This document shows, piece by piece, positions 10,454 through 19,331 of a DNA stretch of 64,000 bases. A program made the position numbers and the translations under genes. The DNA comes from Flavobacterium sp. 9 (GTDB lineage Bacteria; Bacteroidota; Bacteroidia; Flavobacteriales; Flavobacteriaceae), in NCBI RefSeq assembly GCF_002754195.1, contig NZ_PEEU01000001.1, forward strand, positions 4,464,001 to 4,528,000, given 5' to 3'. Below the pieces are notes generated by a model. That model ran no database searches, had not been told where the DNA came from, and worked only from the letters and a program-made list of their open reading frames with translations. Position 1 is the stretch's first letter. Each line of letters opens with the position of its first letter.

Positions 10454-10548
10454 AGGAGCTATTTCCATCCCGAAGCCTCGGGACGCTATATCTTTTTTAT
10501 AGCAGAAAAAACCATAAAAAAGGATGCCACTTCTATCTGGGCTAGGGT
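10454..10548 (+). repeat. Structured dispersed repeat, copy 1
   Basis: This is the first of three copies in the window (others at 30215 and 50880). It opens with AGGAGCTATTTCC and closes with TCTGGGCTAGGG. The central hairpin pairs TTTTTTAT (10492-10499) with ATAAAAAA and is followed by the conserved GGAT. A small CCCGAAGCCTCGGG hairpin sits in the 5' arm. It lies in the 3' region of the aconitase gene on the same strand. A short open frame crossing this stretch is not a gene. Confidence 0.7.
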
Positions 10549-10892
10549 ATTAGTTTATATAAGAAAAGGTATTTTTTTTAAGATTTTAATATTTGGTAGA
10601 GGTTTTTGTTTTTATCTCTGGTTTGTAAATTTTACGAGAAGTTTTTAATGAAAACTTGGCTTTTGAGTTTGTTTTTAATTAAAAAAAATACTGATTTATA
10701 TAAAGTGTACATTTTCAAAATGTTGACTCGATTTTGGTGCTGATTCTGTTAATTTCAATAAAATTAGTTGTTAAAAAACGTGTATCTTTTACATTAAAAA
10801 GTTAAATTCGCCTTTTTAGGTAATATAATTTCTCTTTTTGAGTTTAAAATATTGTCTTAACTTAAAAAAGTATTCATTAAACTTTAATAGGT
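10549..10892. other. AT-rich spacer, no gene seen
   Basis: This stretch is very AT-rich. There is a weak TAnnTTTG-like box (TATCTTTT) near 10783, about 110 bp before the LysM gene. Nothing coding is supported. Confidence 0.5.
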
Positions 10893-12329
10893 ATGGTTTT
10901 TAGATTAATTATAGTATTGTTTTTTTTCAGTGTTGGTGTTTTTTCTCAGGAAAAGTTTATCAAGCACAAAATATCAAAAGGAGAAAATCTATCTGTAATT
11001 GCTAAAAAATATGGTGTAAAAACTAAAGACATTGAAGAAGCCAATCCTAATGCGCCTAAAATTCTAAAACTAAATTCAGTTCTGTTAATCCCGAATAATA
11101 ATAAAAAAGGAACTACGAAAAAAACTGAAATTGCTGCCAATACTACTCCTGCAATAATTTCAAATTCAGGTCAGCACGAAGTCCGGGAAAAAGAAAATCT
11201 TTGGGTAATTTCAAAAAAATATAATATCTCTGTTGATGATTTAAAGAAAGCAAATCCTTCGTTGGAAAATGAAGATTTGAAAATTGGACAGAAACTGAAT
11301 ATTCCTTCTAGTGCTGTTGTGTCGAATGAAAAGACAACGAAAAATCAGAATACAGAGAAGCCGGAAATAATTTCTTCGACAGATGTTGAAGTTGTTGTTG
11401 AGGTAAAACCGAAAGAAACGAAATATCTGATTGCTAAAAAATACGGAATAACAGTTGCAGAATTGGAACGTCAAAATCCATCGATCAAAAAGAAATTGCC
11501 TGTTGGATCTGTTTTAAAAATTAGAACTTCAAAAGAAAAAGCAGATCAGCAAATAAAAGATAATTCTGTTGCGTCTCAAACTCAGGTTGCAGAAAATACT
11601 GGAACAACTTCAGAAACTACCGAAGCTGTAAAACCGGAAATTATTCCAGCGACAACAGATGTTGAAGTAGTTGTTGAGGTACAATCTAAAGAAACAAAGT
11701 ACTCAATTGCTAAAAAATACGGAATCACAGTTAAAGAACTGGAAAAACAAAATCCGTTTATCAAAAGAAAGTTATCGGTAGGTTACGTTTTAAAAATTCG
11801 TACTTCAAAAGAAAAGGCTGATGCTGCAGCAGGTTTGTCAACAACTCCGCAAAGCAATGAAAATTTATCAACTCCAAGCCAGGTTGCAGATAATTCGGAA
11901 ATTAAAAAAGATACAACTACAGTATTTAGAGTAGGTAATCATTCTGATTTAGTGAATCAATTGATTGTAAATGCAACTGAAAATATTGGAATACGATATC
12001 GATCGGGTGGAACCACAAAAGCAGGATTTGACTGTTCGGGATTAATGATTTGTACTTTTAATAATTTTGATATTAAACTCCCAAGAAGTTCTATCGAGCA
12101 ATCTAGAATTGGAATGAAAGTCAATTCAGAAGAAGCGCAAAAAGGCGATTTGATTTTCTTTAGAACCAATGGAAGAAGGCATATTAACCATGTTGGAATG
12201 GTAGTTGAAGTATTAGATGGAGAAATTAAATTTGTTCACTCTTCAACACACGGCGGCGTAATGATTTCTTCGACTAAAGAACCTTATTACGGAAGAACCT
12301 TTACACAGGTAAATCGCGTTTTACAATAA
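10893..12329 (+). CDS. LysM repeat NlpC/P60 (C40) peptidoglycan hydrolase
   Basis: This is an exported cell-wall hydrolase predicted to cleave peptide stems of peptidoglycan. It has a signal peptide ending near VGVFSQ. Two clear LysM peptidoglycan-binding modules follow at about 24-68 and 93-138, then two degenerate LysM-like units near 170-212 and 258-302, recognisable by the repeated IAKKYGITV core. The low-complexity linkers around these repeats resemble each other, which suggests internal duplication. The C-terminal NlpC/P60 domain (about 350-478) has the catalytic Cys381 (DCSG), His433 (NHVGM) and a third polar residue at His449 (FVHSS). It starts at an ATG after AT-rich sequence, and no operon partner is visible. 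Confidence 0.92.
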   Translation: MVFRLIIVLFFFSVGVFSQEKFIKHKISKGENLSVIAKKYGVKTKDIEEANPNAPKILKLNSVLLIPNNNKKGTTKKTEIAANTTPAIISNSGQHEVREKENLWVISKKYNISVDDLKKANPSLENEDLKIGQKLNIPSSAVVSNEKTTKNQNTEKPEIISSTDVEVVVEVKPKETKYLIAKKYGITVAELERQNPSIKKKLPVGSVLKIRTSKEKADQQIKDNSVASQTQVAENTGTTSETTEAVKPEIIPATTDVEVVVEVQSKETKYSIAKKYGITVKELEKQNPFIKRKLSVGYVLKIRTSKEKADAAAGLSTTPQSNENLSTPSQVADNSEIKKDTTTVFRVGNHSDLVNQLIVNATENIGIRYRSGGTTKAGFDCSGLMICTFNNFDIKLPRSSIEQSRIGMKVNSEEAQKGDLIFFRTNGRRHINHVGMVVEVLDGEIKFVHSSTHGGVMISSTKEPYYGRTFTQVNRVLQ

Positions 12330-12332
12330 TAG

Positions 12333-12731
12333 TTACCATAAAAATTTAGTTTTCAATTCTTCAATTGGAAATGGTTTATTTAAAAAATCAGTTACATATT
12401 CATTTTCTTCTATCAGTTTAATTTCGTCAGCATCTAAGGTTGACGAAAGCACATAAATCTGAACTCCTTTTTTTGTGTCTTTACTGAGCTTGTGAAATTC
12501 ATCCAGAAACTCAAAACCATTCATAATAGGCATTTGAATGTCTAGTAAGATGATAAGCGGTTGGTGATTAATTCTTTTGTTATTGTTAAGCCATTGAATT
12601 CCTTCTTTTCCATTATTTGCAATAGATACTTGTTCAATACTAAAAACTTTTTTTAGTAATTGCTTCGTAACAAGCTGGTCAATCAGGTTGTCTTCAATCA
12701 ACAAAAACAAAGAATTAAGTTCCATAGGCAT
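12333..12731 (-). CDS. Single-domain response regulator (CheY-like)
   Basis: This 132-aa protein is essentially one receiver domain. It contains the acidic pair IEDN near residues 12-15, the phospho-acceptor Asp in LLDIQMPIMNG, the switch residue in VLSSTLDADE and a Lys in LNKPFP. There is no output domain, so it probably acts by protein contact or phosphorelay. Its start overlaps the end of the upstream kinase gene by 17 nt, so the two are co-translated and are almost certainly a pair. An internal ATG two codons in is an equally possible start. It converges with the LysM gene, with a gap of only 3 nt. Confidence 0.92.
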   Translation of the reverse strand: MPMELNSLFLLIEDNLIDQLVTKQLLKKVFSIEQVSIANNGKEGIQWLNNNKRINHQPLIILLDIQMPIMNGFEFLDEFHKLSKDTKKGVQIYVLSSTLDADEIKLIEENEYVTDFLNKPFPIEELKTKFLW

Positions 12732-14139
12732 TAGGAATTGTTACAATAAACTTACTGCCGATATTGCTTTCTGAAAACACAGAAATGTTTCCTTTAATAT
12801 TCTCCACAGCCTCTTTTACAATATAAAGACCTAAACCAGATCCTTTGTTTTTATTTGTACCATAATACATTTCAAAAATATAATCCTTGAACTCATCGTT
12901 GATGCCAATTCCGTTATCAGCAACTTCAATTTTATTAAAACCTTCCTGAATATAAGTTTTTATAGAGATGAACATTTCTTGTTTACTATTATCGGCATAT
13001 TTTATAGCATTAGAAAGCAGATTGCTGATAATAATTTTTAGACGCAAGCCATCACTCTGAATTTGATCAACCAATAATTCTTGTCTAAAAGTTATTCTGT
13101 TTGCATTCTCAATATGCATCAATTGTGAGATAGCCTCATTGAATAAATCCTGCAAACTCACGGGTTCTACTATAATTAATTTTCGTTTATTTTTTGAATA
13201 ATCAATAATGTCGCTAATAAATTGATCTTGTTTTGTGAGGCTTTGATACATTAAACTCAGGTAATCTTTAATTTGATCAACATCATCTTCCAATTGTGTA
13301 ATTTCGATTAAACCTTTTAAAGAAGTTATAGGAGATCTTAAATCATGAGAAGCGCTGTAAACAAAACGATCAAGTTCATGATTGACAAGAATCAGATTTT
13401 CGTTTTTAGCTTCGGTTTCTTTCTTTGAAAATAATAACCGTTTTACCATTATCGAATAATATAGGCAAACACTACATACTATAATCAAGATGAAAATAAC
13501 GTTGAATATGGTTAGTAAAAACTTTATTTTTCGAGTTCCTTCACCAAGTGTGTTTGAGAAGTTTCGTTCGTTAATGGTTAATTTGTCACTTATAGTACTA
13601 ATTTGCTGAAGAAATTTTTTCTGATCTTCAATACTTAGAATATTGTGATTTATTTTGGCATTGATTTGTTCACCAATAACAAATAATTTAAAGATTAGTT
13701 GATCTCCCTGACCCCATTCATTTATAGCTTTTGATAAATAAGAAACTTGTTTGAAATTCACAAATAGCCAAATCAAATCATCAAGATCTTCCTTATGATT
13801 TCTACCTATAAGTAGTGCTTTTCGGGCAACTTCATTGTCACCGGCTTTCATAAGCGTTTCACGGGCAATACCATCTCCTTGAGGGACTTTTAATTCTTCC
13901 TGATATAATTTCCATTGATTTTTGTCTTTGGTAAAAAGATAAGTTATAAGATGGCGTGAAGCATCTTTTTGACCTTTTGAGTAATGCGATTCACCGTTAA
14001 CATATGCCCTGTTAGCAGATAAGATTTTGATCGTAAAAATGTTAATACAAATTAATAAAGCACAAGAAATAAATACAATTAATAAAAGAATAAAAACATT
14101 TGGAAAACGCAGTTTTCTGAAAAAATTGACCTTAAACAT
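12715..14139 (-). CDS. Membrane sensor histidine kinase
   Basis: This 474-aa kinase has a transmembrane helix at about 12-35 and a mostly helical extracytoplasmic sensor region of about 170 aa, resembling a CHASE3-like four-helix sensor (inference). A second helix lies near 207-230. HisKA follows, with the phospho-accepting His in SASHDLRSPITS, then a HATPase_c domain with the N box (LLSNAIKYADNS), DNGIGI and GSGLGLYIVKE. It overlaps the downstream receiver gene, its likely phosphate acceptor. The signal sensed cannot be read from the sequence. Confidence 0.93.
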   Translation of the reverse strand: MFKVNFFRKLRFPNVFILLLIVFISCALLICINIFTIKILSANRAYVNGESHYSKGQKDASRHLITYLFTKDKNQWKLYQEELKVPQGDGIARETLMKAGDNEVARKALLIGRNHKEDLDDLIWLFVNFKQVSYLSKAINEWGQGDQLIFKLFVIGEQINAKINHNILSIEDQKKFLQQISTISDKLTINERNFSNTLGEGTRKIKFLLTIFNVIFILIIVCSVCLYYSIMVKRLLFSKKETEAKNENLILVNHELDRFVYSASHDLRSPITSLKGLIEITQLEDDVDQIKDYLSLMYQSLTKQDQFISDIIDYSKNKRKLIIVEPVSLQDLFNEAISQLMHIENANRITFRQELLVDQIQSDGLRLKIIISNLLSNAIKYADNSKQEMFISIKTYIQEGFNKIEVADNGIGINDEFKDYIFEMYYGTNKNKGSGLGLYIVKEAVENIKGNISVFSESNIGSKFIVTIPNAYGT

Positions 14140-14864
14140 AATTTTTGAATTTGTAGGTTAATAATTAGTTTTCTGTCTTGCAAAGGTTGCTTTGTAAGCG
14201 GTCTTCTTTGTTTTTATAATCTTTTTTGGGGTGATTATGTTTTAATTAAAAAAAGTAAACAATTGTTAATGAAATATTTGAAATTTTAAGGCCGATTAAC
14301 TCCTGTATCAAATTTAGCAAAAAAAGAATAGAGTTTAACGGATGGTTTGTTTTTTCTCGTTAAATTATTTAGTTATTGTATTTAATCTGTTTAATTAATT
14401 AATAATCAATTAATTGTGTTGTTTTTGATAATCTAAAAAAATCAATTTTAACTTTTGATTCCTCTAAAAGAGTTTATATTAATGACTTTTAATATTTTAG
14501 AATAGAAAACAGTAAAGTACACAATCTGTCTTTTTTTGTTTAACGTGGTAACTGCGCTAAATAAGTCTTTTGTAGAACAATACAGCTCTCATTGATTGAA
14601 ATTTTTCGAATGATTTAAAAAGAACTAAAAAATCATTTTTTTTAATTTTTAGACTTTATATTTAAATCTTTATTGATGTGGCAGAATTTCATTTTACATT
14701 AATTTTATTAGAAAATCAGCGAATATTATTTTAAAATTACATCGATTTCGTTAATTCGCATTTTAAGAACAAAACAGAACATTAAAAATTAGATATAAAC
14801 TAATAATCAGAGTTATACAATCTCAGAAAAAAGTATATCTTTAACCAACCCAAAAACCAAAATA
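14140..14864. other. Long AT-rich intergenic region
   Basis: These 725 bp separate the divergent kinase and permease genes and contain no convincing gene. A TATCTTTA box at 14836-14843, 21 bp before the permease ATG, resembles a -7 element, but no good -33 is seen. The rest is AT-rich without strong inverted repeats. Confidence 0.5.
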
Positions 14865-16277
14865 ATGCAAGAAAACGACCAGGAAAATTTTAAAAGAGAA
14901 CTCGGATTATTAGACGGAACCATGCTTGTTGTAGGTTCGATGATTGGATCCGGGATATTTATTGTAAGTGCCGATATCGCCAGACAAGTAGGATCTGCCG
15001 GATGGCTAACGCTAATTTGGTTAATCTCAGGATTGATAACCGTTATAGCCGCAGTAAGTTACGGAGAGTTGAGCGCAATGTTCCCAAAAGCTGGAGGACA
15101 ATATGTATATCTTAAAGAAGCTTATAACAAACTAATCGCATTTTTATACGGTTGGAGTTTTTTCGCCGTAATTCAAACGGGAACTATTGCCGCTGTTGGA
15201 GTGGCATTCTCAAAGTTTGCAGCTTATCTATATGAGCCGCTAAGTGATGAAAACATACTTTATGAGCTTGGTTCTTTTAAACTCAATGCAGCACAATTAG
15301 TGTCAATTGTTACGATTATTTTGTTGACTTTCATTAATAGCCGTGGTGTTAAAAACGGAAAAATTCTTCAAACTGTCCTTACGATTATCAAAATACTATC
15401 ATTATTAGGTTTAATAGTTTTCGGATTAACATTAGGAGCAAAAGCTTCTATTTGGGATGCTAACTGGACAGATGCCTGGACACCACGTTCGTATAATACC
15501 GAAAGTGGTTCATGGTTGCCAATTGGCGGAACGGCTTTGATTACTGGAATTTCTGCTGCAATGGTAGGATCGTTATTTTCAAGTGATGCTTGGAATGGTG
15601 TGACTTTTATCGCTGGAGAAATTAAAAATCCAAAACGAAATGTAGGTTTCAGTTTATTCTTAGGAACCTTTATTGTGACAATTATTTATGTATTGACAAA
15701 TTTGATGTATTTGGCGGTAGTTCCGTTAAATGAAATTGCAACCGCAAAATCAGATAGAGTAGCAGTTGTAGCTTCACATTATATTTTTGGAAACATCGGA
15801 ACGCTGATTATTGCAATTATGATCATGATTTCGACTTTTGCCTGCAACAACGGATTAATTATGGCTGGTGCAAGAGTATATTATACAATGGCAAAAGATG
15901 GTTTGTTCTTTAAAAAAGCTGCTGTTTTAAACAAATCAAGTGTTCCGGCTTGGGCACTTTGGGCGCAATGTATTTGGGCTTCGGCTTTATGTTTGACAGG
16001 TAAATATGGAGATTTATTAGATTTCGTAATTATTATTGTATTGATTTTTTATATACTAACAATCTACGGAATCTTCATTTTACGTAAAAAAATGCCAGAT
16101 CTTGAAAGACCTTATAAAGCATTTGGATATCCGTTTTTACCAATGCTGTATATCATAATTGCAGCGGCAATTTGTGTTTCGTTATTAATTACAAAATTTT
16201 CAACTTGTGGTTGGGGAGTATTAATTATGCTAACAGGAATTCCGGTATATTACCTAACAAAACCGAAAGAATCTTAA
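14865..16277 (+). CDS. APC superfamily amino-acid permease
   Basis: This 470-aa inner-membrane transporter has about twelve hydrophobic segments and is predicted to move amino acids by proton symport or exchange. The family hallmark GSMIGSGIFI occurs in the first helix (about 28-37). The region AMVGSLFSSDAWNGVTFIAGEIKNPKRNVGFS corresponds to helix 6 and the loop after it. Overall it resembles the LAT/SteT-like branch. The substrate cannot be assigned. It is transcribed alone, divergent from the kinase pair, and ends in a composite hairpin region. The ATG at 14865 gives a normal short acidic cytoplasmic N-terminus. Confidence 0.9.
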   Translation: MQENDQENFKRELGLLDGTMLVVGSMIGSGIFIVSADIARQVGSAGWLTLIWLISGLITVIAAVSYGELSAMFPKAGGQYVYLKEAYNKLIAFLYGWSFFAVIQTGTIAAVGVAFSKFAAYLYEPLSDENILYELGSFKLNAAQLVSIVTIILLTFINSRGVKNGKILQTVLTIIKILSLLGLIVFGLTLGAKASIWDANWTDAWTPRSYNTESGSWLPIGGTALITGISAAMVGSLFSSDAWNGVTFIAGEIKNPKRNVGFSLFLGTFIVTIIYVLTNLMYLAVVPLNEIATAKSDRVAVVASHYIFGNIGTLIIAIMIMISTFACNNGLIMAGARVYYTMAKDGLFFKKAAVLNKSSVPAWALWAQCIWASALCLTGKYGDLLDFVIIIVLIFYILTIYGIFILRKKMPDLERPYKAFGYPFLPMLYIIIAAAICVSLLITKFSTCGWGVLIMLTGIPVYYLTKPKES

Positions 16278-16283
16278 AAGAAA

Positions 16284-16316
16284 GGTGCTAAGTTGCTGAG
16301 ATACTAAGTTTCTAAG
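16284..16316. repeat. CTAAG-rich dispersed repeat
   Basis: The repeating unit CTAAGTTxCTxAGATACTAAG follows the permease stop. Similar sequence occurs at 30507-30538 and 31117-31190, making this a low-complexity intergenic family of the genome. Confidence 0.5.
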
Positions 16317-16335
16317 TTTAATATGATGTAAGTTT

Positions 16336-16505
16336 GCCCACGGGTTTTACGGGTTAAACGGATTAACGCTGATCTTTTATTACTCAATAATATAAAAAAT
16401 GCCTTGTTTTTAGCAAGGCATTTTTTTATATCTAATAAGAAACAGAAATATAAAGTTTGACAAAGAAATCTGTGTAAATCCGTTTAATCCGTAAAATCTG
16501 TGGGC
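16336..16505. repeat. Long imperfect inverted repeat enclosing a terminator
   Basis: The arms 16336-16367 and 16474-16505 are about 32 nt each and nearly complementary. Both derive from the motif CCCACxGxTTTTACGGxTTAA. Between them lies an independent terminator hairpin. The whole block sits between the permease and the convergent DUF1810 gene. A related arrangement with a different sequence occurs at 44116-44226. Confidence 0.65.
16394..16427. terminator. Intrinsic terminator
   Basis: AAAAAATGCCTTG pairs with CAAGGCATTTTTT around a TTTTTAG loop. A- and T-runs on both sides allow use from either direction. Confidence 0.88.
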
Positions 16506-16589
16506 CAAAAAAAAACACTACCAATTTGCAAAAGCAAAAAAACGTAGTGTCTTTTTAATTTAAATAATCTGGAAAAGGGTTAGTGTAAA

Positions 16590-17051
16590 TTACACCATTT
16601 CAGTTTCGACAGATGATTTTATAGTTGAATTAATAATAGATAAGGTAAGAGGATCAGATTCTCCAGAGAAGAAAGCTTCTAAAACTTCTTGAAATACAGG
16701 ATTTGTATTTTCAACCAAAGAGAAAAGCGTCATAGAAGAACGCAATTTGCGCGCATCTAAATCACCTAAAATTCCATCGGCTGATTTTCTTTTAAAAGTC
16801 AAAAACAACTCTGAAATTTCTATAAGATGTTTTCCTAAAATAGGATGTTCTAAATAGTCGGTTGCTTCTTTGAGATCGTTAATGGCATAATAATTTGCAG
16901 TATCACTCGTGCCTAATCCTTTAATCTGAGGAAAAATGAACCACATCCAGTGTGTCTCTTTTTTTCCTTTTTTGATTTCAGAAAAAGCAGTAAGATAAAG
17001 TTTATTTTGTGCATCTAAAAAGCGCAATAAATCATTGTTTGAATAAGCCAT
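16590..17051 (-). CDS. DUF1810 family protein
   Basis: This 153-aa soluble, probably cytoplasmic protein of the DUF1810 family has no established biochemical function. Characteristic features are the opening L-x-RFLDAQ region, GKKETHWMWFIFPQI near 30-44, and LGDLDARKLRSSMTLF near 97-112. No signal peptide or membrane segment is present. It lies downstream of the AlkB-type gene on the same strand with a 157-nt gap, so it may or may not belong to the damage operon. The ATG start gives full family length. Confidence 0.85.
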   Translation of the reverse strand: MAYSNNDLLRFLDAQNKLYLTAFSEIKKGKKETHWMWFIFPQIKGLGTSDTANYYAINDLKEATDYLEHPILGKHLIEISELFLTFKRKSADGILGDLDARKLRSSMTLFSLVENTNPVFQEVLEAFFSGESDPLTLSIINSTIKSSVETEMV

Positions 17052-17208
17052 TATGGTAATGTATATATAAAAAAAGGTTGCAAAAGTAGTAAAAAAGAAA
17101 GGTTCTGCCTAATAAAAGGTTCATGTACTGAGTATTTTAACTTTTAGAGGAGGAATTTTCCTCGTCGTTTCAGCATTAAAATAAAACTCATTTTGAGTGA
17201 TTTACAAA

Positions 17209-17838
17209 TCATTCGCTTCGGTTAGTTCGTCTAAAGGTTAAATTGATTCTGGGCAATACATTTTTTGCCGTTTTAGGAACCTGATGCTGCCAGAAACTAT
17301 TTGTTGTTCCCGCCATTAATAGAAAAGAACCGTGATGAAGGGGAATTTCTACTTGCGGAATTTCTTTGCGAAATTTATGTCGAAGCCTGAACATTCTGGT
17401 TTCTCCAAAAGTTACCGAAGCTATAATTGGGTTTGGTCCCGAGTTGTGTTCTTTGTCGCTATGCCACGAAACCCCATCATTACCATTTCGATATAAATTA
17501 AGCAATAAACTATTAAATTCAATCTGAGTTTCTCTCTCGACACGGCCTCTAATCGTTAATAAATCATAAGTCCAGTCAGGACCATTTTGATCTGCACCAA
17601 CATTATCTTTGTCTTCATACCAGGAAATCATTCGCGGAGCCGTAACAATTTTATCATACATTTCCATTTCATATTCTCTCCATTTGGTTTGACGAAGTAT
17701 TTTTTCATAAAAGCGATCAGATTCCTCTTTGGTAAAAAAGTTATCGATTAAAATAAGTTCTGCATCCGGGAGGTCAAATATTTTTTTTCCTTTTAATAAA
17801 CCTGTGGCAAATAATTCGGTATCGCTAAATAGTGTCAT
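17209..17838 (-). CDS. AlkB-type 2-oxoglutarate/Fe(II) dioxygenase
   Basis: This 209-aa enzyme of the AlkB family removes alkyl lesions such as 1-methyladenine and 3-methylcytosine from DNA by oxidative demethylation. The iron ligands His126 and Asp128 (WHSDKE) and His185 (WQHQVPK) are present. So are the 2-oxoglutarate-binding arginines in RINLTFR (Arg197 and Arg203). It is closer to the ALKBH2/3-like bacterial group than to E. coli AlkB in layout (inference). It is the last member of the run dinB, dnaE2, exonuclease, alkB, 48 nt after the exonuclease gene, which fits a DNA-damage response unit. Confidence 0.92.
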   Translation of the reverse strand: MTLFSDTELFATGLLKGKKIFDLPDAELILIDNFFTKEESDRFYEKILRQTKWREYEMEMYDKIVTAPRMISWYEDKDNVGADQNGPDWTYDLLTIRGRVERETQIEFNSLLLNLYRNGNDGVSWHSDKEHNSGPNPIIASVTFGETRMFRLRHKFRKEIPQVEIPLHHGSFLLMAGTTNSFWQHQVPKTAKNVLPRINLTFRRTNRSE

Positions 17839-17886
17839 AAGTCAATACTTTAAGTTTATAGCTCTATTTTTTAAATTAGATTAGTT

Positions 17887-19275
17887 TCATATTCTTGATT
17901 TCAGCAAATCCTTATTGAAATAAACTTTTCGGGGATTTTTCTCTGCATAAGCAAAAATCAATTGCTCAATGTATTGATTGCTTTTATAAGGCGTAGCATA
18001 ATTTTTTACTTCTGAAGGATCAGTAATTGCAACATCTAACGGAATATATCCCATACCATAAAAATGGCCATTTTCTATCCAGATACAACTACGTTCGTGG
18101 GCTGTTCTTCCTTTCTCTATAATGGCAAAAGTGGGTCTGTTGTTTAATAAAAAATCAATAGCATTGTCGACTTGTTCGTTGTGAAGCGACGCATCCGGCA
18201 AATCTGTTATATCTTTATTTTGAAACATTTCTCCTTCTTGAGGTTTTGAATATTTACAGAACCTATAATCAATTTCAAATCGTTCTGCTAAACCTCGCAG
18301 CATGTTTGTTGCTTCGTGTAAACTACTGAAATGCTCAATACAAGACTGAAATTTATTGAGTTTACCAATTGCGAGATATTTGTATCCGTTGCGGGCTTCA
18401 TATTCATACAATCCAAATTTTGGTTCAAATCGTTTTAAAGCCCTGTTGTAAGTTGGCCAAAGATGCTTGATTTCGGTACATTCTAATAAAAGCGCCATTA
18501 ATTCGTTGCCACAAACTTCAAAAGAAATCGAGTAAATATCCCGCAAGAAATGCTGTCTTTGCGGATTAATTTTATGTCCGCTAAAATGAGAGGCAACACG
18601 TTTTTTTATATTAACCGCTTTTCCCACATAGATTACTTTTTTTACTTCATTATAAAAATAATATACACCTGGTTTTTCGGGTAAATTATTAAAATCTTCT
18701 GGCGGAAGATTAGGCGGTAAACGTTGATCTTGTGCCGTGTTTTTGATCATTTGTTCAATATGACCTTCATCGTCCCATTCGAGTAATCGTGAAAATAATA
18801 TTGCCGTAGCAGCTGCATCTCCACCGGCACGATGCTGATTTTCTAAAGGTATATCGAGCGAATTGCAAAGTTTTCCTAAACTGTAAGAAGGGAAGCCGGG
18901 TCTTATTTTTCGTGCTGCGCGAACGGTACATAATTTTCTTGCTGTCCATTTAAAACCTGCTTGTTCGAGTTGATGACGAACGAAGGAATAATCGAAATTG
19001 ACATTATGAGCGACGAAAATCCGATCCGTAAGCATTTCTAATACTTTATCTGAAATGTCATCGAAGATTGGCGCATTAGCTACCATTTCGTTATTAATTC
19101 CTGTTAAGGCAAAAATCGAAATCGGAATTTCCTTTTCGGGATTAACGAGCGTTTCATATCGTTCAATCACGTTTTCTCCGTCATGAATGATAATGGCAAT
19201 TTCGGTAATGCGGCTGCCACTGGCGTTTCCACCGGTGGTTTCGATATCTACTATGGCGTATTCTTGCTTTTTCAT
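17887..19275 (-). CDS. DEDDh exonuclease fused to GIY-YIG nuclease
   Basis: This is a 462-aa two-nuclease protein. The N-terminal domain (about 1-170) is a DnaQ-like 3'-5' exonuclease with DIETTGG, HNVNFDYSF and HRAGGDA, the four DEDDh acidic residues plus histidine. A UvrC-like GIY-YIG domain follows at about 200-280 (PGVYYFYN, then VIYVGKAVNIKKRV with the catalytic Arg, and a Glu near 262-265). The last 180 aa have no recognised fold. The N-terminal half resembles the pol III epsilon subunit and the C-terminal half resembles Cho/UvrC. It lies between the DnaE2-like polymerase gene (56 nt upstream) and alkB (48 nt downstream), suggesting a job in proofreading or incision during damage tolerance (inference). 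Confidence 0.88.
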   Translation of the reverse strand: MKKQEYAIVDIETTGGNASGSRITEIAIIIHDGENVIERYETLVNPEKEIPISIFALTGINNEMVANAPIFDDISDKVLEMLTDRIFVAHNVNFDYSFVRHQLEQAGFKWTARKLCTVRAARKIRPGFPSYSLGKLCNSLDIPLENQHRAGGDAAATAILFSRLLEWDDEGHIEQMIKNTAQDQRLPPNLPPEDFNNLPEKPGVYYFYNEVKKVIYVGKAVNIKKRVASHFSGHKINPQRQHFLRDIYSISFEVCGNELMALLLECTEIKHLWPTYNRALKRFEPKFGLYEYEARNGYKYLAIGKLNKFQSCIEHFSSLHEATNMLRGLAERFEIDYRFCKYSKPQEGEMFQNKDITDLPDASLHNEQVDNAIDFLLNNRPTFAIIEKGRTAHERSCIWIENGHFYGMGYIPLDVAITDPSEVKNYATPYKSNQYIEQLIFAYAEKNPRKVYFNKDLLKSRI

Positions 19276-19331
19276 CTCCTTTATATAACGTAATTTCTTC
19301 TTCTATTATTTAAAAAACTATGCTCAATTGT

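Noticed and set aside
10439..10648. Short open frame after the second aconitase
   Set aside because: It runs through a terminator and structured repeat copy 1 and shows no protein feature.
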